Source: Chara braunii
Lineage: Eukaryota; Streptophyta; Charophyceae; Charales; Characeae
DNA length: 64,000 nucleotides
Direction: 5' to 3'
NCBI GenBank assembly: GCA_003427395.1
Contig: BFEA01000022.1
Location: 1,643,371-1,707,370, forward strand
Part shown: in pieces, positions 10,963 through 21,130 of the stretch
How the letters are laid out: each line of letters begins with the position of its first letter
How positions within the stretch are numbered: the first letter of the stretch is position 1
Notes under the pieces: generated by a model
What the model was told of the DNA's origin: nothing
Databases searched by the model: none
Seen by the model: only the letters and a program-made list of their open reading frames with translations
Position numbers and translations under genes: made by a program

Positions 10963-12129
10963 TCACAGAAGACTGAGGACTTTGTCCAAATGTGCAACGT
11001 GCTCCTCGACAGTCTTACTAAAAATAAGTATGTCATCGAGGTACACGATGACAAACTTATCTAAGTTGTCATGGAATATCCGATTTATAGCGTGCTGAAA
11101 GGTGCCAGGAGCATTGCAAAGGCCAAAAGGCATCACCACAAACTCGTACAGACCGTACCTGGTCTGGAAAGCGGTTTTGTGCCCATCCTCGGGCCGGATT
11201 GCAATCTGATGGTACCCGGACTTCAGATCTATCTTACTGAAGTACCGACACCCTTGCACTCTATCTAACAGATCGTCGATGCGCGGTAGGGGCTCTCTAT
11301 TCTTTACAGTGATGGCATTGAGGCCCCTATAGTCAATGCACATCCTAAGAGTACCCTCCTTCTTCTTAGGTACGAATAAAACTGGAGACCCATAAGGAGA
11401 GACACTCGGCCGGATCCAACCCTTCTCTACGAGTTCCTTGAGTTGGCGGCGAAGCTCATCAAGCTCGCCTGGAGACATCCGATAGATCCTACCCTTCGGG
11501 ATACTAGACCCTGGGATAATCTCTATCGCATGGACGACCTCCCTTTCAACAACCCCTGTTGGCTCTTCAAATAGATCAGGGTACCTAGCAACTACTCTCT
11601 TTATCTCCGGCGGCATTTTCACCGGCTCGCTTGCAGCAGAGACATAAACTACATACATACCCTCCTCCTGATTTTGCTTATAATAATTGTAGAACGCGGC
11701 CGCACACATGCACCCATAGGACTCAATCATACTACTAGCTTTGAACTTATGTAATCTGGCGGTCCCTCCACCTGGCAAAGTGTGTTTGACCACTTTTCGG
11801 TCCCGGTCAAACTGGGGTTGTGCTACAGAGAGGTAGTACATGCCTAGTAACATATCCATTGGGAGCTCGTCACTTACTAGGAACGAGACACGATGTCTCA
11901 AGTCCCCTCCCGCGTACGGGAAACAACACTCAACATCCTGGAGGTAGTCGTTGACTACCATGCGCTGTTTGTTGGCACAAGTCGACTCCATAGGTCGACT
12001 CAGGCGCTGCACTTGCCCCTGTAAGCGTAGTCTCTCAACGCACGAGCGACTAATAAAGTTCCGTGTCAAGCAAGTGTCATAATAGGCCCCGGCCTTGCGG
12101 CCGCCAATGACAACCTCGTTGACGAACAT
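10963..12129 (-). pseudogene. GyC protease and reverse transcriptase
   Basis: The first 130 or so residues are an aspartic protease: the usual D-S/T-G active site reads DTC here ([12 protein letters not shown]), so the catalytic turn is altered, and DMLLGM follows as expected. The RT begins near residue 190 with the [41 protein letters not shown] and YLDDILIFS blocks, all intact. The frame ends at a TGA (10963-10965) where the related elements have Arg, then continues in the same frame as QHKFKING. Confidence 0.9.
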
Positions 12130-12330
12130 CTCACCCTTCGAGGCTTTGACTAGTGTCGTCCAAGAAGTTGTGGGTCTGATCTATACCACTCTACCTTTAG
12201 CTCCTCTAAGGACTCAAACACATTCATCGAACAGAGGCTCGATGGGTCTGAATGTGTTTGCGGGACGACATGGGAGTCAATAGCGTGGGCCATCTCTCAA
12301 GATGGTGAGGGTGTCTCCACCATCTCGACC

Positions 12331-13290
12331 CTAGCAGGAACAACTACTATTCCTACGGGCCCGATGTGTTTCCCGGAGCACCGCCTGAAGTACTGGCAAC
12401 GTTGCTACCAAGGGGATGAGAGGATCCCAGCACTTGCCCCATAGCGTAGGCGGGATCTTTTCTGTCACCTTCTTGTTGCGGCACTTGAATTGGGTGTGGC
12501 CATATTGACCACAACGAATACAGGTCTGCCGAGAGTAACGGTCTCTCCACACGTCCTCAGTAAGACCCGCTTTCTCCCATGGAGGAGCGTTGGGGTCAAC
12601 TTGACTCCTAGACCGGGAGCCTCCGCGGCGTCTACCGGTCGCCTTACCTTTCTGAGCTACGGCAGCGACCACTCCACCCTCTGAAGTTTCTACGCTGCCC
12701 GCCTCTGAACGTACTCCCTCCTGGAAGTGTTCGTCTACTTCGATAGTAGAACCATCATTATCGACGAACATCAAGCGACCCTTCGGCTTCCAGTTGGGAG
12801 GCAGTGTCTTCTTTCTCCCATCCATAGTGGGTGCCTGTCCATGCCCTATCTTAACTTCAAGGTCTAGGGCCACCTTACTGAACGAAGGAAAGTTGTGCAT
12901 ATTGATGTTGGCCTCTTTTGCCAACTGGTTCCTGAGAGGCTGAGAAAAGCATCTCAAGTACGAGGTCAGCAGGACCTGGGGGTCATAGCGCACCCCTGGG
13001 ACACAGATCAGACGCTCAACAGCGTCGGTGGCTTCCTTTACTGACTTAAACTGCCTCGTGTGCAGTGTCAGGATCGCATTAGTGGCCCTTTGGGCCTCCT
13101 GAGGATCATGCCACCTTTCCTCCGCCATCTTCAGGAAGTCCTCCAATTTCTGGGAGGCCGCCCAAGCGCAGAAGTCATGACCATACCCTTGGAGTTGTAC
13201 TAAACCACTCAACCATCTTGTTGCACTACCCTCTAGGTAGGATGCAGCCACAAACACTTCTTCGTGCACTGGAAACGTGCTGCGTCCCCA
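12331..13290 (-). pseudogene. GyC gag, capsid C-part and zinc knuckle
   Basis: The capsid region begins around FPVHEEVFVAASYLEGSA and runs through LEDFLKMAEERWHDP, typical of plant gypsy gag. A CCHC zinc knuckle (CIRCGQYGHTQFKC) is complete near 12500. The open frame extends upstream to 13605, but that part reads through a tandem repeat that interrupts gag. The missing upstream capsid portion is found at 16156-16330. Confidence 0.85.
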
Positions 13291-13298
13291 AAAAAACG

Positions 13299-13560
13299 AA
13301 CCGGTGGGGGCCTCCTTTTGGCTGGGCCCGCGAGCCATTTTGATCCGGTGCCCGACCCCGAAAGCTGCAGCAGTATGCAAGCCGGAACTTCGAAAGCATG
13401 GCTGGAAAAGGTACAGTGGTGGTTTAACCAAAACAGACGAACCGACATGGGCCTCCTTTTGGCTGGGGCCGCNAGCCATTTTGATCCGGTGGCCGACCCC
13501 GAAAGCTGCAGCAGTATGTAAGCCGCAACTTTGAAAACATAGCTGGGAAATGTACTGGTG
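13299..13560. repeat. 141-bp tandem duplication
   Basis: GCCTCCTTTTGGCTGG recurs at 13310 and 13451, and flanking sequence follows the same order. The copies differ at several bases, so this is a real, aged duplication. One N at 13473. Confidence 0.85.
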
Positions 13561-14806
13561 AAAACATGCCCTCCCATGCAACAATACATGCACAGCAAAA
13601 CACATGGAAGAAGCCTCAAATTGATAGTCTCACTCAAAAAACAGAATTACATCTCAGAGACGCTGACATTGATATGTTCTCCTCTAGCGGATACTGGAGC
13701 TACACCCCCAGATGGAAATGCCGAAGTCAAATGCCTTGCAGCAGGCAGAGCCATAGAGAATAGTACACACACCTGGATGAAAGTCAAAGTCAACTGACCA
13801 CCAGGTTGCTGAATAGAGCACCAGTTCCTGAACTGTTGTTGAGCCACAGATTGAGTCAGGGGTGAAGGAACTCCAGCAGTTAAATTGCCCTGCAGAACCC
13901 CGCCACCCACACAATAATCACCCAGCAGATAAGTATGCAAAGCGTTTTGCCAGAGACAGGGGCAACATAGGAGGGGGGCGGGAGGGACAGAAGGGGGGCA
14001 TTTGGGGGAAAAGAAGGATATAAAGGCGGAGGAGAATATGGGAAAAAGAAGGGTGGTTTATTTTCTCCAATCGTCAGGTTCCTTAGCGCATACTCACACT
14101 AGTAGTCTAGTACATTATTTTCTCACAAGTTTTCAAGGTTTGATGTCGGGAAAACATGGGTTTGGTGGGATGAGCAGCCAGTCAGACACACTGTGCCCCG
14201 ATTGCAAAAAAAAGGACGAAGTTGGAATTTGGGACCCAACACAGATTAGCATTTCCAAGAGGCAGGTCAATCACACACATTGTTGCAGGCATTGCCTCAA
14301 GTAAAAAGAAATACTGGGTTCGCATTGCCAAGCACCTCACCTCTGGAAGTGCCCATAAAATAAATGTACTCTCCAGTCGGCCTCCACAGCTACGACCAGC
14401 ACTACACCAATACTTTTCCCAGCCGTTCATTTTCCCTCAGCTGTAAAGAGTCTAAAGACCTTTGGGGCTCGACCTACCAGACCAAAACACCCAGCGGCCC
14501 ACGGCACAAAAAGAAAAAAGAAGAAAAAAAAAAAACACATCGGCCGTTATTGGCACACAGCAGACTGCGATGATTGTTGAACTGGAGGAAGACCTTAAAC
14601 CACCAGTACCTCACTCAGTGTTCGGCCGCGGGCCTTCCCCGTATACGCGCCGCAGCCTCAGGCTGGTCGGCCAAGGGAAGGCCCGGTCGTAGCGCCAAGG
14701 CCGGGACCCGCTTCTGTGGGGACGACACACGATCAAAAAAGAAAGAAGAAAAAAAAAAGAAATACACAAACGAAAAACAAAAAAAATTGGGAAAACAGTT
14801 GAAGTC

Positions 14807-14859
<53 letters not shown>

Positions 14860-15154
14860 NNNNNNNNNNNNNNNNNNNNNNNNNNNNNNNNNNNNNNNNN
14901 NNNNNNNNNNNNNNNNNNNNNNNNNNNNNNNNNNNNNNNNNNNNNNNNNNNNNNNNNNNNNNNNNNNNNNNNNNNNNNNNNNNNNNNNNNNNNNNNNNNN
15001 NNNNNNNNNNNNNNNNNNNNNNNNNNNNNNNNNNNNNNNNNNNNNNNNNNNNNNNNNNNNNNNNNNNNNNNNNNNNNNNNNNNNNNNNNNNNNNNNNNNN
15101 NNNNNNNNNNNNNNNNNNNNNNNNNNNNNNNNNNNNNNNNNNNNNNNNNNNNNN
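14860..15154. other. Assembly gap (295 N)
   Basis: Run of N that starts inside a (GA)n microsatellite (14810-14859). A (CT)n run lies at 15219-15251. Content unknown. Confidence 1.
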
Positions 15155-15218
15155 ATGAGCCGCGCAGGTCGCCGCCTCTCTCTCTCTCGTCGCGGCTAGG
15201 ATGAGCCGCGCAGGTCGC

Positions 15219-15253
<35 letters not shown>

Positions 15254-15265
15254 GACTTTCAAATC

Positions 15266-15319
15266 GCAAAGCGCGAATGAATCTTCCCGCGAAAGTGGGA
15301 AGATTCATTCCCGCTTTGC
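15266..15319. repeat. Long near-perfect hairpin
   Basis: Arms GCAAAGCG + CGAATGAATCTTCCC and their complement surround an 8-base loop (GCGAAAGT), giving a stem of about 23 bp with one extra base. It lies inside TTAA-1 next to the CT run. Confidence 0.9.
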
Positions 15320-15794
15320 CTTTCGGAAGCCTTCCTACAGCAGGCAGCGGGAATGAACCATTTATTTTTCTTATTTCTTTGTTTTTTTTCTTTGTTTTCT
15401 TCCCCTTTTTTTCGTCTGTCTCGCATGGACGTTCGGGATGCCTGCGCCCGGTAGTCCGAGCCTCGGCACGGATCGGCGTACCAGTCGGTCGAGGCTCGGA
15501 CTTGATAGCTGAGCNAGGTACTGGTGGTTTAAGGGGTGGTCCTACTCTCAAAGGAGGAGACTATGTGGGTGTTAGGGGCCAAAAGGGAGTGGCGAGTACA
15601 GGGCCCACAACGTCAAGCCCAGTATAGTCCTCATGGAACTGGAGAGGCCCACTCCTGCCGAACTTTTTAAACGGATCCCCTACAGTCTTCACCCATATAG
15701 AATGCCCGGTCATTTTAGCTATATTTGGCCCAGGTTTTAGTTCAGATGCAGCAACAAAGACCCACTGTTCTATTCAGTACTGAAACGAATTCAG

Positions 15795-15975
15795 GGAAAA
15801 TTTCGCTATCCTCATGGGGTCAAAATGAGCCGATCAAGAAAATAACTAACTAAAATGGAAATTTTACTTCGTTACCCCCAAGGGTCAAAATATGCCAATC
15901 AAGAGAAAAAACTAAGTTAAATTGGAAAATTTTGGCAGCACTTCGTTAGCCTCATGGGGTCAAAACGTGCGCCCA
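15795..15975. repeat. Three-copy degenerate tandem repeat
   Basis: Three units of about 70 bp share TTCGTTA.CCTCATGGGGTCAAAA (near 15804, 15868 and 15943) and AAATTGGAAAATTTT-like blocks. Purpose unknown. Confidence 0.75.
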
Positions 15976-16155
15976 CACCACAATGGCTAAGTCCTGAAGA
16001 AGATTTCAAGATGCCGCAGAAAATTCGGATTTTCAGAATAAATAAATAAAATGTAATGAACCCAGTCTGGAGGAAACTCGTCAAATGTCGAAGTACAAGA
16101 TAACTCGGCACTGGATAAAGTCTCCAATAATCATGATAAGTGATTTGTGATATGA

Positions 16156-16659
16156 TGTCTCATACACCTGACGTAGACCGGCACTGCCCTCAACCAAGTG
16201 TCGAGGTCTTCGCCCCTCTTATCCCCTGTGAAAGGTTTGGGAGCGGCGATGGCCGTCTTTGGGACCCACTGTGTCTGTCCCAGTCCCTGCATCACCACGG
16301 GCTGTGGACCTGTGACACAAGTTGTTCTGCCAACGGGTGGGGCTGTGTGCCCTGCGGCTGCACAGGCTGCGAGACAGCAGGCTGCGTGGTGACTGCAACC
16401 TGCGACGGAGTTTGGGTGTGCACTTTCTGAACAGGAACCTGCAAACTACTCCCTGTTGTTACCCCTCCTGATTCCTGATAGCGGCATGCCCAGGGAAATG
16501 ATAGCAACCGATGATGGAGCTACATATGGGGATACCCCAGTCACCGGTGGGACAAAAGGAGGATGATGTGCAACGGGCCAAGCACCAGGCCCGGACATTG
16601 GCGACATGGCCTGCGTTCGCCCAACCAACACACAAGCGGTTATCGGGTAGCTGAAAATT
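16156..16659 (-). pseudogene. GyC gag, Pro/Gln-rich linker and capsid start
   Basis: On the minus strand, 16631-16446 and 16507-16292 give overlapping Pro/Gln/Val-rich frames. The next part (16330-16156, in a different frame) reads KPFTGDKRGEDLDTWL, a block typical of the start of the retrotransposon gag domain, ending at VPVYVRC. Frame changes show decay. It joins the N-terminal part at 17086 across the foldback repeat and the C-terminal part at 13290 across the insertion block. Confidence 0.7.
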
Positions 16660-17085
16660 CAGGAATGAAAATTCTGAAGTGAGAGTTTTGGGCAGTCTGA
16701 ATATCCTAAATGGTCCTGAAGTGGTGAAAGGTTAGAAGACCCTGAAAACCACCTGTTTAGGCAGGCTGCATCCTGAAGTCGTGAAGGGTGTCCTGAAGTG
16801 GTCAAGTGAGAGTTTTGAGCAGTCTGAAAATCCTGAATGGTCTTGAAGTGGTGAAAGGTCCGAAGACCATGAAAACCACCCTTCACCACTTGAGGATGCA
16901 GCCTGCCTAAACAGGTGGTTTTCAGGGTTTTCGGAGCTTTCACCACTTCAGGACCATTCAGGATTTTCGGACCTGAATAGTCCTGAAGTGGTGAAAGGTC
17001 CGAAGATCCTGAAAACCACCTGTTTAGGCAGGCTGCATCCTGAAGTGGTGAAGGGTGTCCTGAAGTGGTGATGAAAAATACGATT
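16660..17085. repeat. Foldback repeat cluster inside gag
   Basis: The motif CCTGAAGTGGTGAAAGGT with CTGAAAACCACCTGTTTAGG occurs in several direct copies (about 16690-16880 and 16980-17070) and as a reverse-complement copy (about 16883-16960). The direct and inverted copies can pair over some 60-70 bases. It interrupts the GyC gag frame. Confidence 0.8.
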
Positions 17086-17693
17086 GTTGTTAACCTTCTC
17101 TCAACCAACAGGGCCAAACTTTGCTGGATATCCTGAAGGATGGTTGTCTGATGGTCCTGCATCTCTACTACATTCAACACGACCGACCGTACAAGTCTCA
17201 CATCTTCAGGCACATTCGTCAGATCCATTTCCTCTAACTCACTAACGTCCGCTTGTCTACGTTGCATCCTGGCTCTTCTTCTGATCATCTTTTCTTTCTC
17301 CGCTTGTATCTTTCCTAAAGCATTCTGTAGCTGTGCCTCCTGGAGGACTGCCTCCTGTATGGCGATCTCCTCAGGAGTCAACAGCAATGGCTGGCTCGCC
17401 ATTACGCCAGTGGACTGCACCTGGGTCTGCGCGACCGTTGACCCTACAGACTCTGAAGTACCAGCTTGAGAAGTCTGCATCGTTGAGGTAGACATGGCTT
17501 CCGAAGTTGCGGCCTCACTCACGAGGGTCCTACTAGCCTCCGCTGCTCTAGCCCTCCTCTACTGTTGCTGTCTTTCCCTAAGCTGGCGGAACAGATATTT
17601 GTCGTCTTCTGGCCCTAATGCCAAATGAGCTACTAGGCGCCTTGCCGATCACAAAATTCGGTCGTCCGGTTGCTGTTCCTCCCTATCGCTCAT
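17086..17693 (-). pseudogene. GyC gag N-terminal region
   Basis: An ATG at 17693 (minus) opens a frame with two early stops, then from 17522 runs a Ser/Thr/Gln-rich stretch, a coiled-coil segment (GKIQAEKEKMIRRRARM) and a helix ending LALLVERR. This arrangement resembles the start of other gypsy gags in the window. The frame ends in the foldback repeat. Confidence 0.6.
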
Positions 17694-18786
17694 AAGCTAC
17701 AGACTTGTAAACAATCTGCACTATTGCACATTGTATGCCTACCGCAGCGTAGTGCACAAACCAACAAAGTAATTGGTTGCTATTTCGGAATAGATATCAC
17801 TTAAGGTCAACAGGTAAGTCAAATTCCTACAAACGAAACTATTTTTAGTCTGACTAGTCCGCAAACAGAAGCACCAGGAACAATAAAACAGTTCTAACTA
17901 ATGTTGTCTGTCAGATGTCAATGGCTGTACACCTAACTAATCAAAACATAAAAACAGAATCATTTGTGTGGATAGGACAGCATAAAATTTTCTCGAACTT
18001 ATCACCTTGAATCAACCCCCTGAGTATCTCTTGACGTCAGCGTCCCTGAGCAATCTGGAGAGCGTCACGTGTCTAAAGGTGTGTGTCCGGCCCACCCCTG
18101 TGCCCCGAGTATCCACTGAGCTGGCCAGCCTTGCACGTATGTTTATCCTCGGCGTGCCGCGAGCCTCACATCACTGGCTGATCCAGAGGCATTTTAACGT
18201 CCCCCCCCAAGTGACATCAGGAATTATTTTACGTCGCAGCAGGACGGCGATCACAGCCAGTGATATCCCCTTCCCGTGTTTATGTATAGACGTTGGGTGC
18301 TCGTCTTTCCTGTAGGGTTGGCCTGCCCAGTAGTACCCATCTAACAGCGCAGCAAGCCGAACAAAGGACAAGCAGCAAGGCATGCGTGCTCTACTCCCTG
18401 TGGGTTGGCATGGTGACCGTGACCCAGTGCTTCGTCCAAGGCCCTTCAGAAAGCTCTGCCCATCTCCACCCAGATGCTCCACGTGAACATTGCCGACTCT
18501 CAAGGTTGAGCTCACTCGACACCTCACGGTGAGAGGACTCTCAAGAAGGAATACACAACTTCACGGTAGGAAGTGTCGGAGAGGGAAGATAAGGTTAAGG
18601 GCAACGTACCTCAAATAGCTTCCCCCAACCACACAGATAATCTCACCAGATGACCAGATGGCGATTGTGATGACCAGTCACTGCATCGACACAACCAGCA
18701 TTGAACGTCGTTCCACCTCCGCATCAATCGCACATTAGATAGTTCTCATCACACTGTCCAGACCACATACACCTCACGTAGCCTTC
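17694..18786. other. Unassigned sequence between GyC and GyD
   Basis: No gene or repeat recognised. It may contain the GyC 5' LTR or original GyA interior, but I found no match to 7943-8679 and no primer-site motif. Confidence 0.3.
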
Positions 18787-20071
18787 TTGGCGATCCCCTC
18801 ACCTCCTGGGTCGCCTATACACTCGTCTCCACCCTCCTCACTACACACCACTTACGACCAAACTCGCCTAGCAGACCGCATGTACGTACCGCATAAGGCA
18901 GAAGATAAGCGCCAGATGAGCGCAATCGTACCACAGGACGACGTCACCTTCTTTATGGTGAACGTGACGGATCTCTTACACTATGATCCACCCTGTCCCA
19001 ACGTCGAGCTCATCCCTCTGGAGCCAGATCCTCCTTCTATCTCCATGGCTCCCATCTCTACTTCCGTCCCTTCGCCGTCCGTCCAGTCCACCCCACTGTC
19101 GTGCGCTGACACTCATGCTGAGGAACTCGCACGATAAACAACTGACCTGGAGCCCGCAGTTCGTGACCTCATTCGAGAGTACCACGACGTTTTCCCATCG
19201 TCGTTCTCCTACGCCGGCATCCCACCGATGCGACGTCGAGCACTCCATCCAGCTACGTGACTATCGTGTTCACCACCAGGCACCCTACAGACTATCGATC
19301 CCCGAGGCCACTAAACTCAAGCGTTAGCTTGAGGAGCTCCTGAGACTGGGTTTTAGTACACCCAACAACTCCCCGTGGGTTGCACCCGTCCTCTTTGCTC
19401 GCAAAGCGGATGAAACTCTCCGTCTCTGCATTGACTATCGCGGCCTCAACCGCTACACGGTTAAGATCAACTACCCCATGCCTCGTTCCGACGAGCTGTT
19501 CGACCGCCTAGCAGGCAACTGATTCTTTACGAAGATTGATCTTCGTAGCGGTTACCATCAGATCCGTGTCGCTGCAGTAGACCAGCCGAAGACAGCGTTC
19601 CGGTCGCGCCTCGGCCACTACGAGTTTACGGTGATGCCATTCGGCCTCACCAACGCACCCGCTACCTTTCAGAGGGCGATGAACGACATCTTCAGGGACA
19701 TCCTGGAGCAGTACATTCTCGTCTACCTCGACGATATTATGGTCTACAGTCGTACCCTTCAGGAACATCTCAGACACCTCCGCGATGTCCTTGACCGCTT
19801 GCGAAGACATGGCTTCTACGCCAAGCTGAGCAAGTGCCGCTTTGCCCAGCACAAAGTGGATTTCTTAGGACGCTACGTGTCTGACCAGGGTCTCCACATG
19901 GACGACGCGAAGATCCCTGCTATTGCAGAGTGGCCCGTCCCCACATCCGCCAAGCAGCTTCGCAGCTTCCTAGGCCTTACCAGCTACTACAATAATTTCA
20001 TCCAGGGATACGCTAGGTATTCCTACGTCCTTACCTCCACCCTCCTCCGGAAGAACCCGCCCTGGGCTTAG
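18787..20071 (+). pseudogene. GyD protease-RT connector and reverse transcriptase
   Basis: The connector (about 18787-19230) leads to VFPSSFSYAGIPP and, after a frameshift near 19230, to APYRLSIPEATKLKR. RT blocks are visible: [48 protein letters not shown], then FLGRYVS and FLGLTSYY. In-frame stops lie at 19325-19327, 19520-19522 and 20069-20071, at positions that are Gln, Arg and Trp in related copies. All three are explained by a single C-to-T or G-to-A change. Confidence 0.9.
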
Positions 20072-20764
20072 ACACCCCTCCACGAGGACGCCTTCCGCGC
20101 CCTCAAGAAGGCGGTGACATGTGCACCGGTTCTTCACCTACCCGACTTTGATCGCCCTTTTATCCTTACCACTGATGCGTCAAACTTTGTTGTAGGAGCA
20201 GTGCTTTCTCAGATCTTCCCCTCCTCCCCTGATTCCTCTCATCTTCGTATCCCTCGCTTCCCACCACCTACCCCTACCACTGCTTCCCTATTGACACCTA
20301 CTCGTCCAGCTACTGACGAGCCTTCTATTGACTATTCTCCTACCATCGCCGAGGACGGCACTGTCGAGTCTCGCTCAGGTGATTGTCTGATAGCCTTCTA
20401 CTCCCGTCAGCTCTTGCCCGCCGAGATAAACTACACCGCTGATGAACGTGAGGTTCTCGCAGTAGTTTATGTCGCTCGGCACTAGCGTCACTACCTGCAT
20501 GGGGCACCATTCACGGTGCGCATGGACAACTCCGTTGTCCAGGCTTTTCTAACAAAACCGAAGCTCACTCCTCGACAGGCTCGTTGGTGTCGTGACCTAT
20601 CCGAGTTTAGTTTCACCACTGAGCACATCAAGGGTGAGACTAATCGGGTCGCAGATGCCCTATCCCGGCGCCCTGACCACGACCAGGAGCAGATCCAGCT
20701 CGCTTCCATCTCGGTCACCACCGTCCACCACTCGGTGATCGACGAGTTTCGCCCTCAGTACTCC
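20072..20764 (+). pseudogene. GyD RNase H
   Basis: Acidic residues are present in TTDASN, the Glu of ADEREVLA and RMDN, so the RNase H core is recognisable. A Ser/Pro/Thr-rich insert of about 60 residues lies between the first and later strands. A TAG at 20483-20485 replaces the Trp of the RHWRHYL motif. After VADALSRRP the frame runs into the integrase N-terminus and is broken at DEFRPQYS by the mitochondrial insert. Confidence 0.85.
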
Positions 20765-20968
20765 CGAAATGTATACAATAACCTCATTTCGATTGGTTAA
20801 TCTCACTTTAGCTATTTTGCGTAAAGCTGAGTTGGGTTTTTTTGGTGTTGTTGTAGAAACACGAAGGCATACTCCCTGCTTTTGAGGACATTGATTTAAA
20901 GCTCGAGTACGTTGCGTACGTCGTTTTGATTCTCTACCATGACGAATTAATTGATTCATTGTAGGCAT
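20765..20968 (-). pseudogene. rps12: Mitochondrial rps12 fragment (NUMT)
   Basis: On the minus strand, 68 codons from ATG at 20968 match the start of mitochondrial small-subunit protein S12: [13 protein letters not shown], then [30 protein letters not shown] and VYI. The family is about 125 residues, so the C-terminal half is missing. The break coincides with the GyD sequence at 20764. It is a nuclear copy of organellar DNA and not expected to function. The leader and the first 68 codons are open, so the transfer seems fairly recent. Confidence 0.92.
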
Positions 20969-20990
20969 ATGCGTGGTTTTGTTTTTTGTT

Positions 20991-21116
20991 AATTTGTCCA
21001 ATAGTTACATAGGGTGCTTCCACAGGTTGACATCCAATCCACCCTAAAAGTAAACAATATGCCACAAGTAACCAAAAAAGTTTTTGATGAATGGGTCTAA
21101 AAGTTGAACTTCGTAC
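20991..21116 (-). pseudogene. cob: Mitochondrial apocytochrome b C-terminal fragment (NUMT)
   Basis: On the minus strand, [17 protein letters not shown] is followed by [21 protein letters not shown], which is the last transmembrane region of plant-type cytochrome b. Where plants usually have Asp before CLLLGW, this has Tyr. The homology stops at IGQI and runs directly into the rps12 upstream region, so either a mitochondrial rearrangement or the joining of two fragments made this junction. Confidence 0.85.
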
Positions 21117-21130
21117 ATATGAAGTGTTAC

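Larger units (their letters stand above)
14599..15528. mobile_element. TTAA-flanked TIR element (TTAA-1)
   Basis: Perfect 13-bp terminal inverted repeats, ACCACCAGTACCT at 14599-14611 and AGGTACTGGTGGT at 15516-15528, are flanked by TTAA on both sides (14595-14598 and 15529-15532). The same end sequence and the same TTAA occur on the element at 36519-37716. The interior holds a GA microsatellite, a 295-base gap, a repeated GATGAGCCGCGCAGG segment and a long hairpin. No transposase is visible, though the gap hides part. TTAA duplication is characteristic of piggyBac-type transposition; assignment is inference. Confidence 0.75.
13291..16155. other. Insertion block splitting GyC gag
   Basis: The GyC gag stops at VPVYVRC near 16155 and resumes at FPVHEEV near 13290, so about 2.86 kb has been inserted. 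It contains a tandem repeat, a TTAA-flanked element and a three-copy repeat, with no coding capacity that I recognise. The ends of the block are not resolved, so it may be several insertions. Confidence 0.6.
8680..17693 (-). mobile_element. GyC: reversed Ty3/gypsy element
   Basis: Read on the minus strand, the order is gag (17693 to 12331, interrupted twice), protease and RT (12129-10963), RNase H (10908-10311) and integrase with a chromodomain-like tail (10292-8712). This is the Ty3/gypsy order. It lies inside GyA in the opposite orientation. Several stops and frameshifts show that it is dead. Confidence 0.85.

Noticed and set aside
13299-13560. Assembly artefact like those at 46587 and 51174
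   Set aside because: The two copies differ at several positions and the N lies within one copy, not between them.
14615-15551. Long frames across the N gap
   Set aside because: Composed of N and GA/CT repeat; no coding evidence.
18787-19137. Independent host gene
   Set aside because: It leads straight into the GyD RT with family-typical connector motifs.
20660-21001. Functional rps12 gene
   Set aside because: Only the first 68 codons are present, and it lies inside retrotransposon coding DNA.
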